From positions 1 through 37,789 of the forward strand of contig JAITSS010000070.1 of assembly GCA_031287565.1 (NCBI GenBank): a stretch of DNA of 37,789 nucleotides, written 5' to 3'. Each line of letters begins with the position of its first letter. Position 1 is the first letter of the stretch. A program made the translations under genes and the position numbers. Of this stretch, positions 8,562 to 14,837 are shown in pieces. Under the pieces are notes generated by a model. That model ran no database searches. It saw only the letters and a program-made list of their open reading frames with translations, and was not told the origin of the DNA. The DNA comes from Desulfobulbaceae bacterium (GTDB lineage Bacteria; Desulfobacterota; Desulfobulbia; Desulfobulbales; Desulfocapsaceae).

Positions 8562-9128
8562 ATGTCGGATGAGACCGCCAGGCAAATCGAATTTCCGCTT
8601 GACCGCGCCTTTACCTTTGTCGAATCCGGGCCGGTGTTGCTCATTTCGACGCGACAGCACGGCAAGAGCAATCTGATGACCGTCAGTTGCCATGCCTCAA
8701 TGGGATTTGAGCCGAGTTTAGGCATTTGCCTGGGACCGTGGAATTTCAGCTATGCCGCCCTGACGGCGACCGGTGAATGCGTGGTCGCCATTCCGCCCGC
8801 CAGCCTGATGGAACAAGTGGTGGACATCGGCAATTGCAGCGGCGAGTCGATGGATAAATTCGCCCATTTCGGCTTGACCGAACAGGCGGCGCGGCAAGTG
8901 CAAGCGCCTCTGGTGGCACAATGCCTGTACAATCTCGAATGCCGAGTGGTCAACCGGACGCTGGTCGATGAATATAACTTTTTCGTGCTGCGCGGCGTCG
9001 CGGCCTGGCGACATGCCGCGCCCGCCGATACACGCTCATTTCACGCGGTCGGCGATGGCGCCTTCATCATCGACGGCGAAATCATCAACCTGCGCCAACG
9101 CATGAGCAAATGGCAGGACTGTATTTAA
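8562..9128 (+). CDS. flavin reductase-like, FMN-binding split-barrel protein
   Basis: The 188-aa translation resembles the flavin reductase-like (DIM6/NTAB, split barrel) family: an N-terminal strand leading to a VLLIST segment, then NLMTVSCHASMGFEPSLGICL, where this family binds FMN, then a GECVVAIP strand and a C-terminal FHAVGDGAF segment. Members bind FMN and reduce it or use it in small oxidoreductase or flavoredoxin roles; the substrate cannot be read from sequence. A strong GGAGG precedes ATG 8562. It lies between napA and napD, after a terminator, a position with no equivalent in the nap operons I know. It could be a redox partner of the respiratory chain, or unrelated to Nap and simply inserted. 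Codon use matches the neighbours. Confidence 0.72.
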   Translation: MSDETARQIEFPLDRAFTFVESGPVLLISTRQHGKSNLMTVSCHASMGFEPSLGICLGPWNFSYAALTATGECVVAIPPASLMEQVVDIGNCSGESMDKFAHFGLTEQAARQVQAPLVAQCLYNLECRVVNRTLVDEYNFFVLRGVAAWRHAAPADTRSFHAVGDGAFIIDGEIINLRQRMSKWQDCI

Positions 9129-9156
9129 TTATAGCTATTTTTAGTCAGGAAATTCC

Positions 9157-9187
9157 GATGCCATCGGCGTTTTCCCACGCCGGCATC
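9157..9187 (+). promoter_or_regulatory. bulged hairpin abutting the napD ribosome binding site
   Basis: GATGCC pairs with GGCATC and GGCG with CGCC, with a 3-base bulge on the left arm and an 8-base loop. The right arm ends at 9187, immediately before AAGGAGG (9188-9194), the napD ribosome binding site. It might modulate napD translation or protect the 5' end of a processed napDGH transcript. No U tract follows, so it is not a normal terminator. Confidence 0.35.
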
Positions 9188-9201
9188 AAGGAGGACAAAC
9201 C

Positions 9202-9459
9202 ATGCCCATCGCCGGAGCCGTCATCACCGTCAAACCGGAACAAGCCGCCGAGGCGGCGCGAGACTTAGCCGCCATCGCCGGTGTTGAATCACAGGGCGGC
9301 GACGGCTCCGGCCATCTCGTCGTCGTGCTCGAAAGCGCCTCGCTCAAAGCCATGGAAAATTTAGTTGAGCGCATCAACGCCCTGCCACAGGTCGTCAACG
9401 TCGGACTGACCTATATCAACGTCGAAGACGAGGCGACGGACGGAGCGCCACCGATGTGA
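9202..9459 (+). CDS. napD: NapD, cytoplasmic maturation chaperone for NapA
   Basis: Small cytoplasmic protein that binds the twin-arginine signal of NapA and holds back export until the Mo cofactor is in place. The 85-aa ferredoxin-like fold shows the NapD pattern: IAGAVITVKP at the N-terminus, GGDGSGHLVVVLE in the middle, then an amphipathic helix and VVNVGLTYINVEDE. An ideal ribosome binding site AAGGAGG lies seven bases before ATG 9202. Its stop overlaps the GTG start of napG by four bases, so the two are translationally coupled. The NapA substrate with its Tat signal is encoded 0.7 kb upstream. Confidence 0.85.
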   Translation: MPIAGAVITVKPEQAAEAARDLAAIAGVESQGGDGSGHLVVVLESASLKAMENLVERINALPQVVNVGLTYINVEDEATDGAPPM

Positions 9460-10055
9460 AGCGGCGTGACACGCTGAGCCTGATCCTGGGCGCGGCGCTT
9501 GCCACCTGGCTTGCCGCGCCGGGCGCGGCCTGGGCGACAGCCGGACGCTGGTTTTCGCCGATTCGCCGCAACCGTTTGCGGCCGCCGGGCGCGGTGGCCG
9601 AGGCTCAATTTCTCGCTCGCTGCATCCGTTGCGGCCGTTGCCTTGAAGTCTGTCCGTATCACGCCATTGTCATGCTTGATATTCGCCACGCTTTGCACGC
9701 CGGCACGCCTTTGATCGCGGTGGAAAACATCCCCTGTTATTTGTGCATGAAGTGCGTGGCCGTCTGCCCGACCGGTAGCCTGCGTCCCATCGGCCAGAAA
9801 GAAACCCGCATGGGCTTGGCGGTGATTGATCATTACAGTTGCCTGGCCTGGCGCGGCGACACCCTGTGCCGCACCTGCTACGACAAATGTCCGTTCGCCA
9901 ATGTGGCCATCCGCCTTGAGCAACTGCGCCCGGTGATTGACGAAGGCGCCTGCGTCGGTTGCGGCCTCTGCGTCAACGCCTGCCCAATAACAGTGGCTGA
10001 AGACGGCGGCAAAGCGATCAATATTGAGCCGGTATACGCTGGGAACGCGGCATGA
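9456..10055 (+). CDS. napG: NapG, periplasmic ferredoxin-type protein
   Basis: Iron-sulfur protein expected to pass electrons from NapH in the membrane towards the periplasmic nitrate reductase. It has an N-terminal twin-arginine signal (KRRDTLSLIL) and four [4Fe-4S] motifs: Cys56/59/62/66, Cys94/97/100/104, a spaced set around Cys138/141/145, and Cys166/169/172/176. Length of 199 aa fits NapG. The start is GTG 9456, overlapping the napD stop (GTGA); it places the Arg-Arg at residues 3-4 as required. The stop overlaps the napH ATG by four bases. Confidence 0.9.
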   Translation: MKRRDTLSLILGAALATWLAAPGAAWATAGRWFSPIRRNRLRPPGAVAEAQFLARCIRCGRCLEVCPYHAIVMLDIRHALHAGTPLIAVENIPCYLCMKCVAVCPTGSLRPIGQKETRMGLAVIDHYSCLAWRGDTLCRTCYDKCPFANVAIRLEQLRPVIDEGACVGCGLCVNACPITVAEDGGKAINIEPVYAGNAA

Positions 10056-10849
10056 AATCCACATCCAGTATCCGTCCCTGGCGGCTGGCGGCGCTGGCCT
10101 TGGCCTTGGCTGTGATTGTCGCCAATCCACTGATCAATTTTTTCTGCCAGAATCATTTCGTTCAGGGCTGGTATCAGTCAATCGCGGTGGGCGAGCTGTG
10201 GTTTGTCTCGCCGCTGGAGGGCCTGGAAAGCATCTTGGTCGCTAAAGCGGTGTACGCCCCGGCGTTTATCGGCATGATTGCGCCGTTGACCCTGGCTTTT
10301 TTGCTGGGCCGGGTCTTCTGTTCGTGGATTTGTCCGCTGACCTTACTTTTAGAAATCGTTGATTGGCTGCGCCGTCGCCTGGGCGGCAAGAAGCGGCCAT
10401 CCGCCCACAGCGAGATTGTGCCGCGCTGGACGCTGTGGCTGGTTTTGCCCGCCGAACTGCTCATCAGCATGGTTTTGGGCGCGCCGCTGTTTGTGATTTT
10501 TTCGCCGCCGGGCCTGATTGGCCGGGAACTCATGATGCTGGTGTTCTTCCGCGCCTTGGCCATGGAAGGTCTGCTACTTCTTGCTCTCATTGCCCTAGAA
10601 TTGTTCAGCCGCCGCCTCTTCTGCCGCTGCCTCTGCCCACTGGGGGCGCTTCTGGCGCTGACGGGCGGCAAACGACGCTTGCGCGTACAACTTCAAGCTG
10701 ATGCCTGCGTCGATTGTGGTCGTTGCGCGAAAACCTGTCCGCTGGGCCTGCGCCCGCAAACGGACCAAGCCGCGTCGATCTATTGCTGGAACTGCGGCGA
10801 CTGCGTGGATTGCTGCCCCAGCCAGGCGCTTCGTTTCAGATGGCGCTGA
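10052..10849 (+). CDS. napH: NapH, membrane quinol-oxidising ferredoxin-type protein
   Basis: Integral membrane partner of NapG, thought to oxidise quinol and supply NapG. Hydrophobic segments start around residues 9-26, 67-90, 128-150 and 165-185. Two CX3CP motifs characteristic of NapH and NosR-type proteins are present (FCSWICP and FCRCLCP). The cytoplasmic C-terminus carries two [4Fe-4S] sites, Cys219/222/225/229 and Cys245/248/251/255. Length 265 aa is normal. ATG 10052 overlaps the napG stop. It ends the nap cluster. With no NapC in the window, NapGH is the only visible route from the quinone pool. Confidence 0.9.
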   Translation: MKSTSSIRPWRLAALALALAVIVANPLINFFCQNHFVQGWYQSIAVGELWFVSPLEGLESILVAKAVYAPAFIGMIAPLTLAFLLGRVFCSWICPLTLLLEIVDWLRRRLGGKKRPSAHSEIVPRWTLWLVLPAELLISMVLGAPLFVIFSPPGLIGRELMMLVFFRALAMEGLLLLALIALELFSRRLFCRCLCPLGALLALTGGKRRLRVQLQADACVDCGRCAKTCPLGLRPQTDQAASIYCWNCGDCVDCCPSQALRFRWR

Positions 10850-10870
10850 AAGTAGCGGCTGATTTTTCGG

Positions 10871-10909
10871 CATAAAAAAAGGGTTCCTGACTATAATCAG
10901 GAACCCTTT
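10871..10909 (-). terminator. intrinsic terminator of the tRNA-Val transcript
   Basis: A perfect 13-bp inverted repeat (10878-10890 with 10897-10909) encloses a 6-base loop. Read on the minus strand it is followed by seven T residues. It lies seven bases beyond the tRNA 3' end. On the plus strand there is no T run, but the stem may still help end napH transcription. Confidence 0.85.
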
Positions 10910-10916
10910 GGCTATT

Positions 10917-10991
10917 TGGTGGGCGATACTGGGTTTGAACCAGTGACTTCCACCGTGTGAAGGTGGCACTCTCCCGCTGAGTTAATCGCCC
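10917..10991 (-). tRNA. tRNA-Val, anticodon CAC
   Basis: The minus strand folds into a complete cloverleaf. The acceptor stem is GGGCGAT with ATCGCCC, the D-arm contains AACTCAGCGGGAGAG, the anticodon stem is CCACC with GGTGG around the loop TTCACAC (anticodon CAC, reading GTG), and the T-arm is ACTGG TTTGAAC CCAGT. CCA is encoded (10917-10919). Length is 75 bases including CCA. The T-loop has TTTGAAC rather than the usual TTCGAAC, a tolerated variation. Confidence 0.93.
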
Positions 10992-11005
10992 GCAGAGAAT
11001 GCGCC

Positions 11006-11035
11006 ACTATACCGGATAAGCGGCCCTGAATGCAA
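11006..11035 (-). promoter_or_regulatory. promoter of tRNA-Val
   Basis: On the minus strand, TTGCAT (-35, 11030-11035) and TATAGT (-10, 11006-11011) are separated by 18 bases. The -10 lies 14 bases before the mature tRNA 5' end, which is a suitable distance for a short leader. Confidence 0.55.
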
Positions 11036-11304
11036 ACCTTCGTTGCGCGGAACATGCCAAAACATTTTCTTCCGCCGTCGCCGGGCGCTTTTTGTGACCA
11101 CAGCGGATATGTGATTGGCTTGTAGGCGATATACAATCAGCAGGCGACCGGAAGCCGATAAAACCCACCAGCGCCGGAGGCTTCCCAGCGCGGCAAGCGA
11201 CGGCTGATGATGATTTGATTCTGGCCTGAACCTTGCGCGGGATGACCGATACAATGAAAAATCAAATCCCTGACCGACGCGAGAAAAGGAAAGCGCCAGT
11301 TTTT
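11036..11304. other. intergenic stretch between tRNA-Val and the fic gene
   Basis: Beyond the tRNA promoter I see no gene. Open frames here have no ribosome binding site and no recognisable protein pattern. Base composition changes from GC-rich to AT-rich near 11300, which marks the edge of the fic segment. Confidence 0.5.
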
Positions 11305-12051
11305 TCATCTAAGCGCGTCTTCTACGATTGCGATATGCTTTACCAACTCTTCCTTTTCGTAATCGGCTATCAATCCTGCAAGAGTATTCAGAGCACGTCC
11401 ATTTGTGTAATAGTGGTCAAAACAATCATAATATTTGCGTCTGTCAGAAAATTTTATATTTACGGGCAACAACCCTGCCTTGATAAGCTCCAGGTTCAAT
11501 ATAAGCCGACCAGTACGCCCGTTACCGTCGATAAAAGGGTGTATCCCTTCAAAGCGTAGATGGAATTCCGCAACGCTCTCTATAATGTGCTTTTCCATCT
11601 TCATATTATCATAGTTAGCAATAAGGGTTTCCATCTGTATCGGAACCAAATAAGGTTGCGGCGGTGGATGCGCAGCCCCTGAAATGATAACAGGCACACG
11701 TCTATAAAGGCCACGGTTAGCAGCATCGTTCATAAGCACAAGAGAATGAATTTCTTTTATGATCCGCTCAGTAAGCGGGTCGTTAACCTCTGCAAGAGAT
11801 ACCACATATTCAAAAGCATCTTTATGCCCAATTACCTCCAGATGATCTTTGAGGGGCTTTTCAGCTATGGTAATTCCTTCTTGTATAATAAGGGCCGTTT
11901 CCCGCAAGGTAAGGGAGTTACCCTCTATGGCATTTGAGTTATAGGTATTCTCTACCATAAACTCATCCCGAAGCCTTTTCAGCTCTGTGGAATTAAGCGG
12001 ACGCATTGACTTCAGCTTGCCGCTAAGTTCATCTATTTCTCTAAAATCCAT
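11305..12051 (-). CDS. Fic-family protein (predicted AMPylase, self-inhibited)
   Basis: Predicted to transfer AMP from ATP to a hydroxyl side chain of a target protein. The canonical Fic motif HPFIDGNGRTGR is complete at residues 171-182, with catalytic His171, Asp175 and Arg182. An inhibitory helix motif (S/T)xxxE(G/N), S39-N-A-I-E43-G44, lies N-terminal to the Fic core, so this is a class II Fic protein that restrains itself with Glu43. At 248 aa it is shorter than Fic proteins with a C-terminal winged helix and appears to be core plus N-terminal helices only. The gene is clearly more AT-rich than its surroundings and lies next to an IS remnant, so horizontal acquisition is likely. No antitoxin gene is adjacent, as expected for class II. 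The cellular target is unknown. Confidence 0.88.
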   Translation of the reverse strand: MDFREIDELSGKLKSMRPLNSTELKRLRDEFMVENTYNSNAIEGNSLTLRETALIIQEGITIAEKPLKDHLEVIGHKDAFEYVVSLAEVNDPLTERIIKEIHSLVLMNDAANRGLYRRVPVIISGAAHPPPQPYLVPIQMETLIANYDNMKMEKHIIESVAEFHLRFEGIHPFIDGNGRTGRLILNLELIKAGLLPVNIKFSDRRKYYDCFDHYYTNGRALNTLAGLIADYEKEELVKHIAIVEDALR

Positions 12052-12176
12052 CGGTCGTGTCTCGTTGCTTCTGTAAATTTATTTTTGGTTAGCCGCTGTG
12101 GCTACCTTTGCTTGCAAGGGCAGGCCATATCGGCTTTTCTGTTTGGAGAGCAATCCATGCCAGAAAGGAGGTCGAT

Positions 12177-12516
12177 ATGACCCGCCAAACCGAAGGTACT
12201 GTGCCAGAAGCGATTCTTCAATTGCTTTCGCAGCCGGACGGATTATCGCAAATGGCTGAAGTTATGCGTATTTTTATGGATCAAGCCATGCTCGCCTCAG
12301 CGCTCTCAGGCCATAGGCGCCGCTCCCTACCAACGTTGTGAAGAGCGCCGCGGATATGCCAAGGGCTTCAAAGCAAAAACCGTCAACACGCGCTTAGGTG
12401 CACTCTCGTTGCGTATTCTCTGGGCTTCGCGGGGCCGATTTCTATCCCTCCGCCCTTGAAAAAAGTTCGCGCAGCGAGCGCGCCCTTAAAGTCGCCATCG
12501 CCGAAATGTATCTCCG
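12177..12516 (+). pseudogene. IS256-family transposase fragment, two frameshifts
   Basis: The start is well formed, with AAAGGAGG six bases before ATG 12177. The frame then reads MTRQTEGTVPEAILQLLSQ and continues to about 12295. Sequence similarity moves to the second frame from 12301 (RSQAIGAAPYQRCEERRGYA...), and to the third frame near 12425 (RGADFYPSALEKSSRSERAL...), ending at AEMYLR. This is the N-terminal third of an IS256/Mutator-type transposase (usual length about 400 aa). All three DDE residues would lie in the missing part. No inverted repeat is recognisable, so this is a dead remnant. Confidence 0.75.
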
Positions 12517-12689
12517 CTTCCATGTTGTAAAAACGTATGAATTTTGGTTCATTACGAAAACGCTGATTGACATTCAGCTCCTACTTCCGCGCATATCCCC
12601 CGACCGGTTCAGGGCGGGCGGACTGGTCGAACCAGACGGATTCATCGGTGTTCCCTGAGGCAGAATAAAATTTTTTGGAGGAGACGGAA

Positions 12690-12782
12690 ATGGCTGCGGT
12701 TTTATTGCTTCTCTGGCTGGTGGTGATCGTTGCTTCGTACAAATGGTCGGCGCGTTTACTTGATAAGAGCGATCTGCTGTAA
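12690..12782 (+). CDS. 30-residue single-span membrane peptide
   Basis: A short frame with a strong ribosome binding site (GGAGGAGA, about six bases before the ATG) encodes 30 residues. Residues 2-16 are almost entirely hydrophobic (Ala, Val, Leu, Ile and one Trp), then comes a basic and polar tail YKWSARLLDKSDLL. This is the pattern of a single transmembrane helix with a short cytoplasmic tail. It ends 17 bases before the D-amino acid aminotransferase gene, so the two are probably co-transcribed. I do not recognise a family. A perfect TTGACA lies upstream at 12567-12572, but the matching -10 is weak. Confidence 0.5.
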   Translation: MAAVLLLLWLVVIVASYKWSARLLDKSDLL

Positions 12783-12799
12783 GGCGCGGCGGACGCGAC

Positions 12800-13651
12800 A
12801 TGCTGGCCTATTACAATGGCGAATATCTGCCGCTGGCCGATATTCGCATCAGCCCCGACGACCGGGGTTTTCTCTTCGCCGATGGCGTGTATGACGTAAT
12901 TCGCGCCTACAACGGACGCCTGTTCCGCTTGGATGATCATTTGGCCCGCCTGTCACACGGCGCTAGTCAATTGCGGCTGGCGCAAACTGATTTTTCTTTT
13001 CTCGCCAAAGTGGCCCAGCGGCTCTTGACCGTAAACGGCCTGACCGACGCAGCGACGGTGTACTTTCAAATTACTCGTGGTTGCGCCCAGCGCGGCCACG
13101 CCTTTCCACAGCCGCCACCACCTGTAACCATCTACGGCGCGGCGCGGCCATTGGATGAAGGGCGTTTACGGGAACAGCAGCAGCGCGGCATCACGGCGAT
13201 TACCGTTTCCGACAACCGCTGGGCGCGTTGCGACATCAAAACGACAGCCTTAATCGCCAATGTCATGGCCAATCAGGAAGCCGCCGAAAACGGCGCGGGC
13301 GAGGCGATTTTCATCCGCGACGGGGCGCTGCTGGAGGGTTCGCACAGTAGCGTCATGGCGGTTCTGGACGGAGAGTTGCGCGCCGCGCCATTATCAAACT
13401 ATATTTTGCCAGGTATAACCCGCAAGGCGGTTTTGGAACTCTGTCGCGAATTGGCTATTCCGGTGCGGGAAATGCCGGTTTTTCAAAACGAAATTCCTAA
13501 GCTAACCGAACTGATGGTGCTTGGCACCACTTCCGAAGTAACGCCGGTGATTGCGCTTGATGGCAAACCGGTCGGCGCGGGCCTGCCCGGCGCGATCAGC
13601 CGTCGCCTGAGCCGCGCTCTGCGTGATACAATTGAGCGATTTCGCGGCTGA
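12800..13651 (+). CDS. dat: D-amino acid (D-alanine) aminotransferase
   Basis: PLP-dependent class IV aminotransferase that interconverts D-alanine and D-glutamate with their 2-oxo acids, supplying peptidoglycan precursors. The 283-aa protein keeps the class IV layout: the N-terminal YYNGEYLPLADIRISPDDRGFLFADGVYD, the PLP-binding lysine Lys147 in RCDIKTTAL, EGSHSSVMAV for phosphate binding and LGTTSEVTPV near the C-terminus. Arg98 and His100 (QRGH) match the substrate carboxylate trap of Bacillus D-amino acid aminotransferase, which argues against a branched-chain L-aminotransferase. The upstream membrane peptide and the downstream YeaQ-type gene (49 bases away) are in the same direction. Confidence 0.85.
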   Translation: MLAYYNGEYLPLADIRISPDDRGFLFADGVYDVIRAYNGRLFRLDDHLARLSHGASQLRLAQTDFSFLAKVAQRLLTVNGLTDAATVYFQITRGCAQRGHAFPQPPPPVTIYGAARPLDEGRLREQQQRGITAITVSDNRWARCDIKTTALIANVMANQEAAENGAGEAIFIRDGALLEGSHSSVMAVLDGELRAAPLSNYILPGITRKAVLELCRELAIPVREMPVFQNEIPKLTELMVLGTTSEVTPVIALDGKPVGAGLPGAISRRLSRALRDTIERFRG

Positions 13652-13700
13652 ACGCGCCCGGATAAGCCGGGTGAGGAATCAATTGAAAAAGGAGACGGCA

Positions 13701-13949
13701 ATGGGAATGATTTCGTGGATGGTCATGGGCTTACTGGTGGGCATCGTCGCCAAATTCATCATGCCGGGAGATGACCCCGGCGGCTTTATCATGACGATTA
13801 TTCTGGGTGTCGCCGGCGCTTTTGTCGGCGGATTTGTCTCGCGATTTTTTGGTTTTGGCGACTTTACCGGTTTTAATTTTGGCAGCTTCGTCATCGCCAC
13901 CGTCGGCGCGATTATCCTCTTAATCGGCTATCGGATGCTGAAAAAATAG
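13701..13949 (+). CDS. YeaQ/GlsB/YmgE (transglycosylase-associated) family membrane protein
   Basis: The 82-aa protein has three hydrophobic segments separated by glycine-rich turns: residues 3-21, 29-48 and 58-78. The signature GLLVGIVAKFIMPGDDPGGF at the N-terminus and a small GxxxG-rich core are typical of this family. Members are small inner-membrane proteins often induced by stress; their molecular function is not established. ATG 13701 is chosen because AAGGAGA lies seven bases upstream; the frame opens earlier at 13623 but overlaps dat. Confidence 0.85.
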   Translation: MGMISWMVMGLLVGIVAKFIMPGDDPGGFIMTIILGVAGAFVGGFVSRFFGFGDFTGFNFGSFVIATVGAIILLIGYRMLKK

Positions 13950-13967
13950 CCGGATGTTCCAATTTTC

Positions 13968-14009
13968 ATGGCCGGATTTTCCCGCGCTCCACGTGGAGAA
14001 TCCGGCCAT
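13968..14009. terminator. large inverted repeat after the YeaQ-type gene
   Basis: A 15-bp stem with one mismatch (13968-13982 with 13995-14009) and a 12-base loop sits 18 bases after the stop codon. No T run follows on either strand, so termination would be Rho-dependent or the element may stabilise the 3' end of the mRNA. Confidence 0.4.
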
Positions 14010-14049
14010 ATCGCCGCCCCACCTCCCGGCGTTTCCGCCATAACCCGCC

Positions 14050-14559
14050 ATGCGACTGACTCATCCCTGGCCGCCGCTGTTCAATGCGGCGTCCGAAATT
14101 CTTATTTTAGGCACATTTCCCTCGCCTAAATCCCGCCAGATGGGTTTTCCCTACGGCCACCCGCAAAATATTTTCTGGAAAACCCTGGCCACAGCGCTCG
14201 GCCAGCCGCAACCGGCCCGCGAGGCGGCGGCAGTCCAACAATTCGCCCTGGAAAACCGCATCGCCCTGTGGGATGTCATCCACGCCTGCGACATCCACGG
14301 CGCGTCCGACGCCAGCATCAGAAATCCGACGCCAAACCTGTTTACGCCAATTCTCCGGCAATCGGCAATTCATGCCATTTTCGCCACCGGCAAAACCGCG
14401 ACCGACCTCTTCAACAAACTCTGCGCGGCGGAGGCGGGGCTGCCCGCCATGTATCTGCCCTCGACCAGCCCGGCCAACCGCGCCTCCCAGGCAAAAGCCA
14501 GTTTTATGGAGCAATGGATGCTGGTTGCTCAGGTCTTGGCGCGGAAAAAACATAACTGA
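14050..14559 (+). CDS. DNA-deoxyinosine glycosylase, uracil-DNA glycosylase superfamily
   Basis: Predicted to remove deaminated bases (hypoxanthine, possibly uracil) from DNA. The 169-aa translation has the superfamily motif I in LILGTFPSPKSRQMGFPYGHPQNIFW, a WDVIHACDIHGASDASI stretch, and motif II region YLPSTSPANRAS near the C-terminus. This set is characteristic of the hypoxanthine-DNA glycosylase branch rather than Ung. Start ATG 14050 lies 11 residues before motif I; no strong ribosome binding site is seen. It stands alone in the same orientation as its neighbours. Confidence 0.8.
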   Translation: MRLTHPWPPLFNAASEILILGTFPSPKSRQMGFPYGHPQNIFWKTLATALGQPQPAREAAAVQQFALENRIALWDVIHACDIHGASDASIRNPTPNLFTPILRQSAIHAIFATGKTATDLFNKLCAAEAGLPAMYLPSTSPANRASQAKASFMEQWMLVAQVLARKKHN

Positions 14560-14621
14560 CTGACAGATGGGCGGGCGGTTGAAAAAACATCATTAGGATG
14601 GTTCGAAAAATCCGTTCATCG

Positions 14622-14654
14622 CATATTTCCCTGTCATTTCGAAGAGCGAAGCAA
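14622..14654. repeat. dispersed intergenic repeat, copy 1
   Basis: The segment CATATTTCCCTGTCATTTCG plus AAGAGCGAAGCAA closely matches 33326-33360. Both copies are intergenic, which suggests a short repeated element of this genome. A related, shorter piece (CTCGAAGCGAAGCGAGAG) follows at 14703-14720. The rest of 14560-14837 has no gene I can support. Confidence 0.5.
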
Positions 14655-14773
14655 CCACAAATATAAGTGCTTATATTTATTGATATTTCTCGCGGAGTTT
14701 ATCTCGAAGCGAAGCGAGAGCGCCAAAAAAGGATTTCTCTGTGCCATGATTCATGGGATAGGATTTGCTCAAC

Positions 14774-14791
14774 ATTGATTGGGGTATCAAT
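14774..14791. promoter_or_regulatory. palindrome upstream of the Sel1 gene
   Basis: ATTGAT-N6-ATCAAT lies 46 bases before the start of the Sel1-repeat gene. The half-sites resemble those of FNR, but FNR spacing is four bases, so the regulator cannot be named. It may be an operator. A second small palindrome, CCATGA-T-TCATGG, is at 14744-14756. Confidence 0.3.
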
Positions 14792-14837
14792 AGCAATCGC
14801 CTCACCGCCAACCACTGACATTAAAAAAAAGGATACC

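Noticed and set aside
10917-12516. tRNA-Val as attachment site of an integrated island holding fic and the IS remnant
   Set aside because: The AT-rich segment lies on the 5' side of the tRNA. Integration normally uses the 3' end, no duplicated tRNA end was seen, and there is no integrase.
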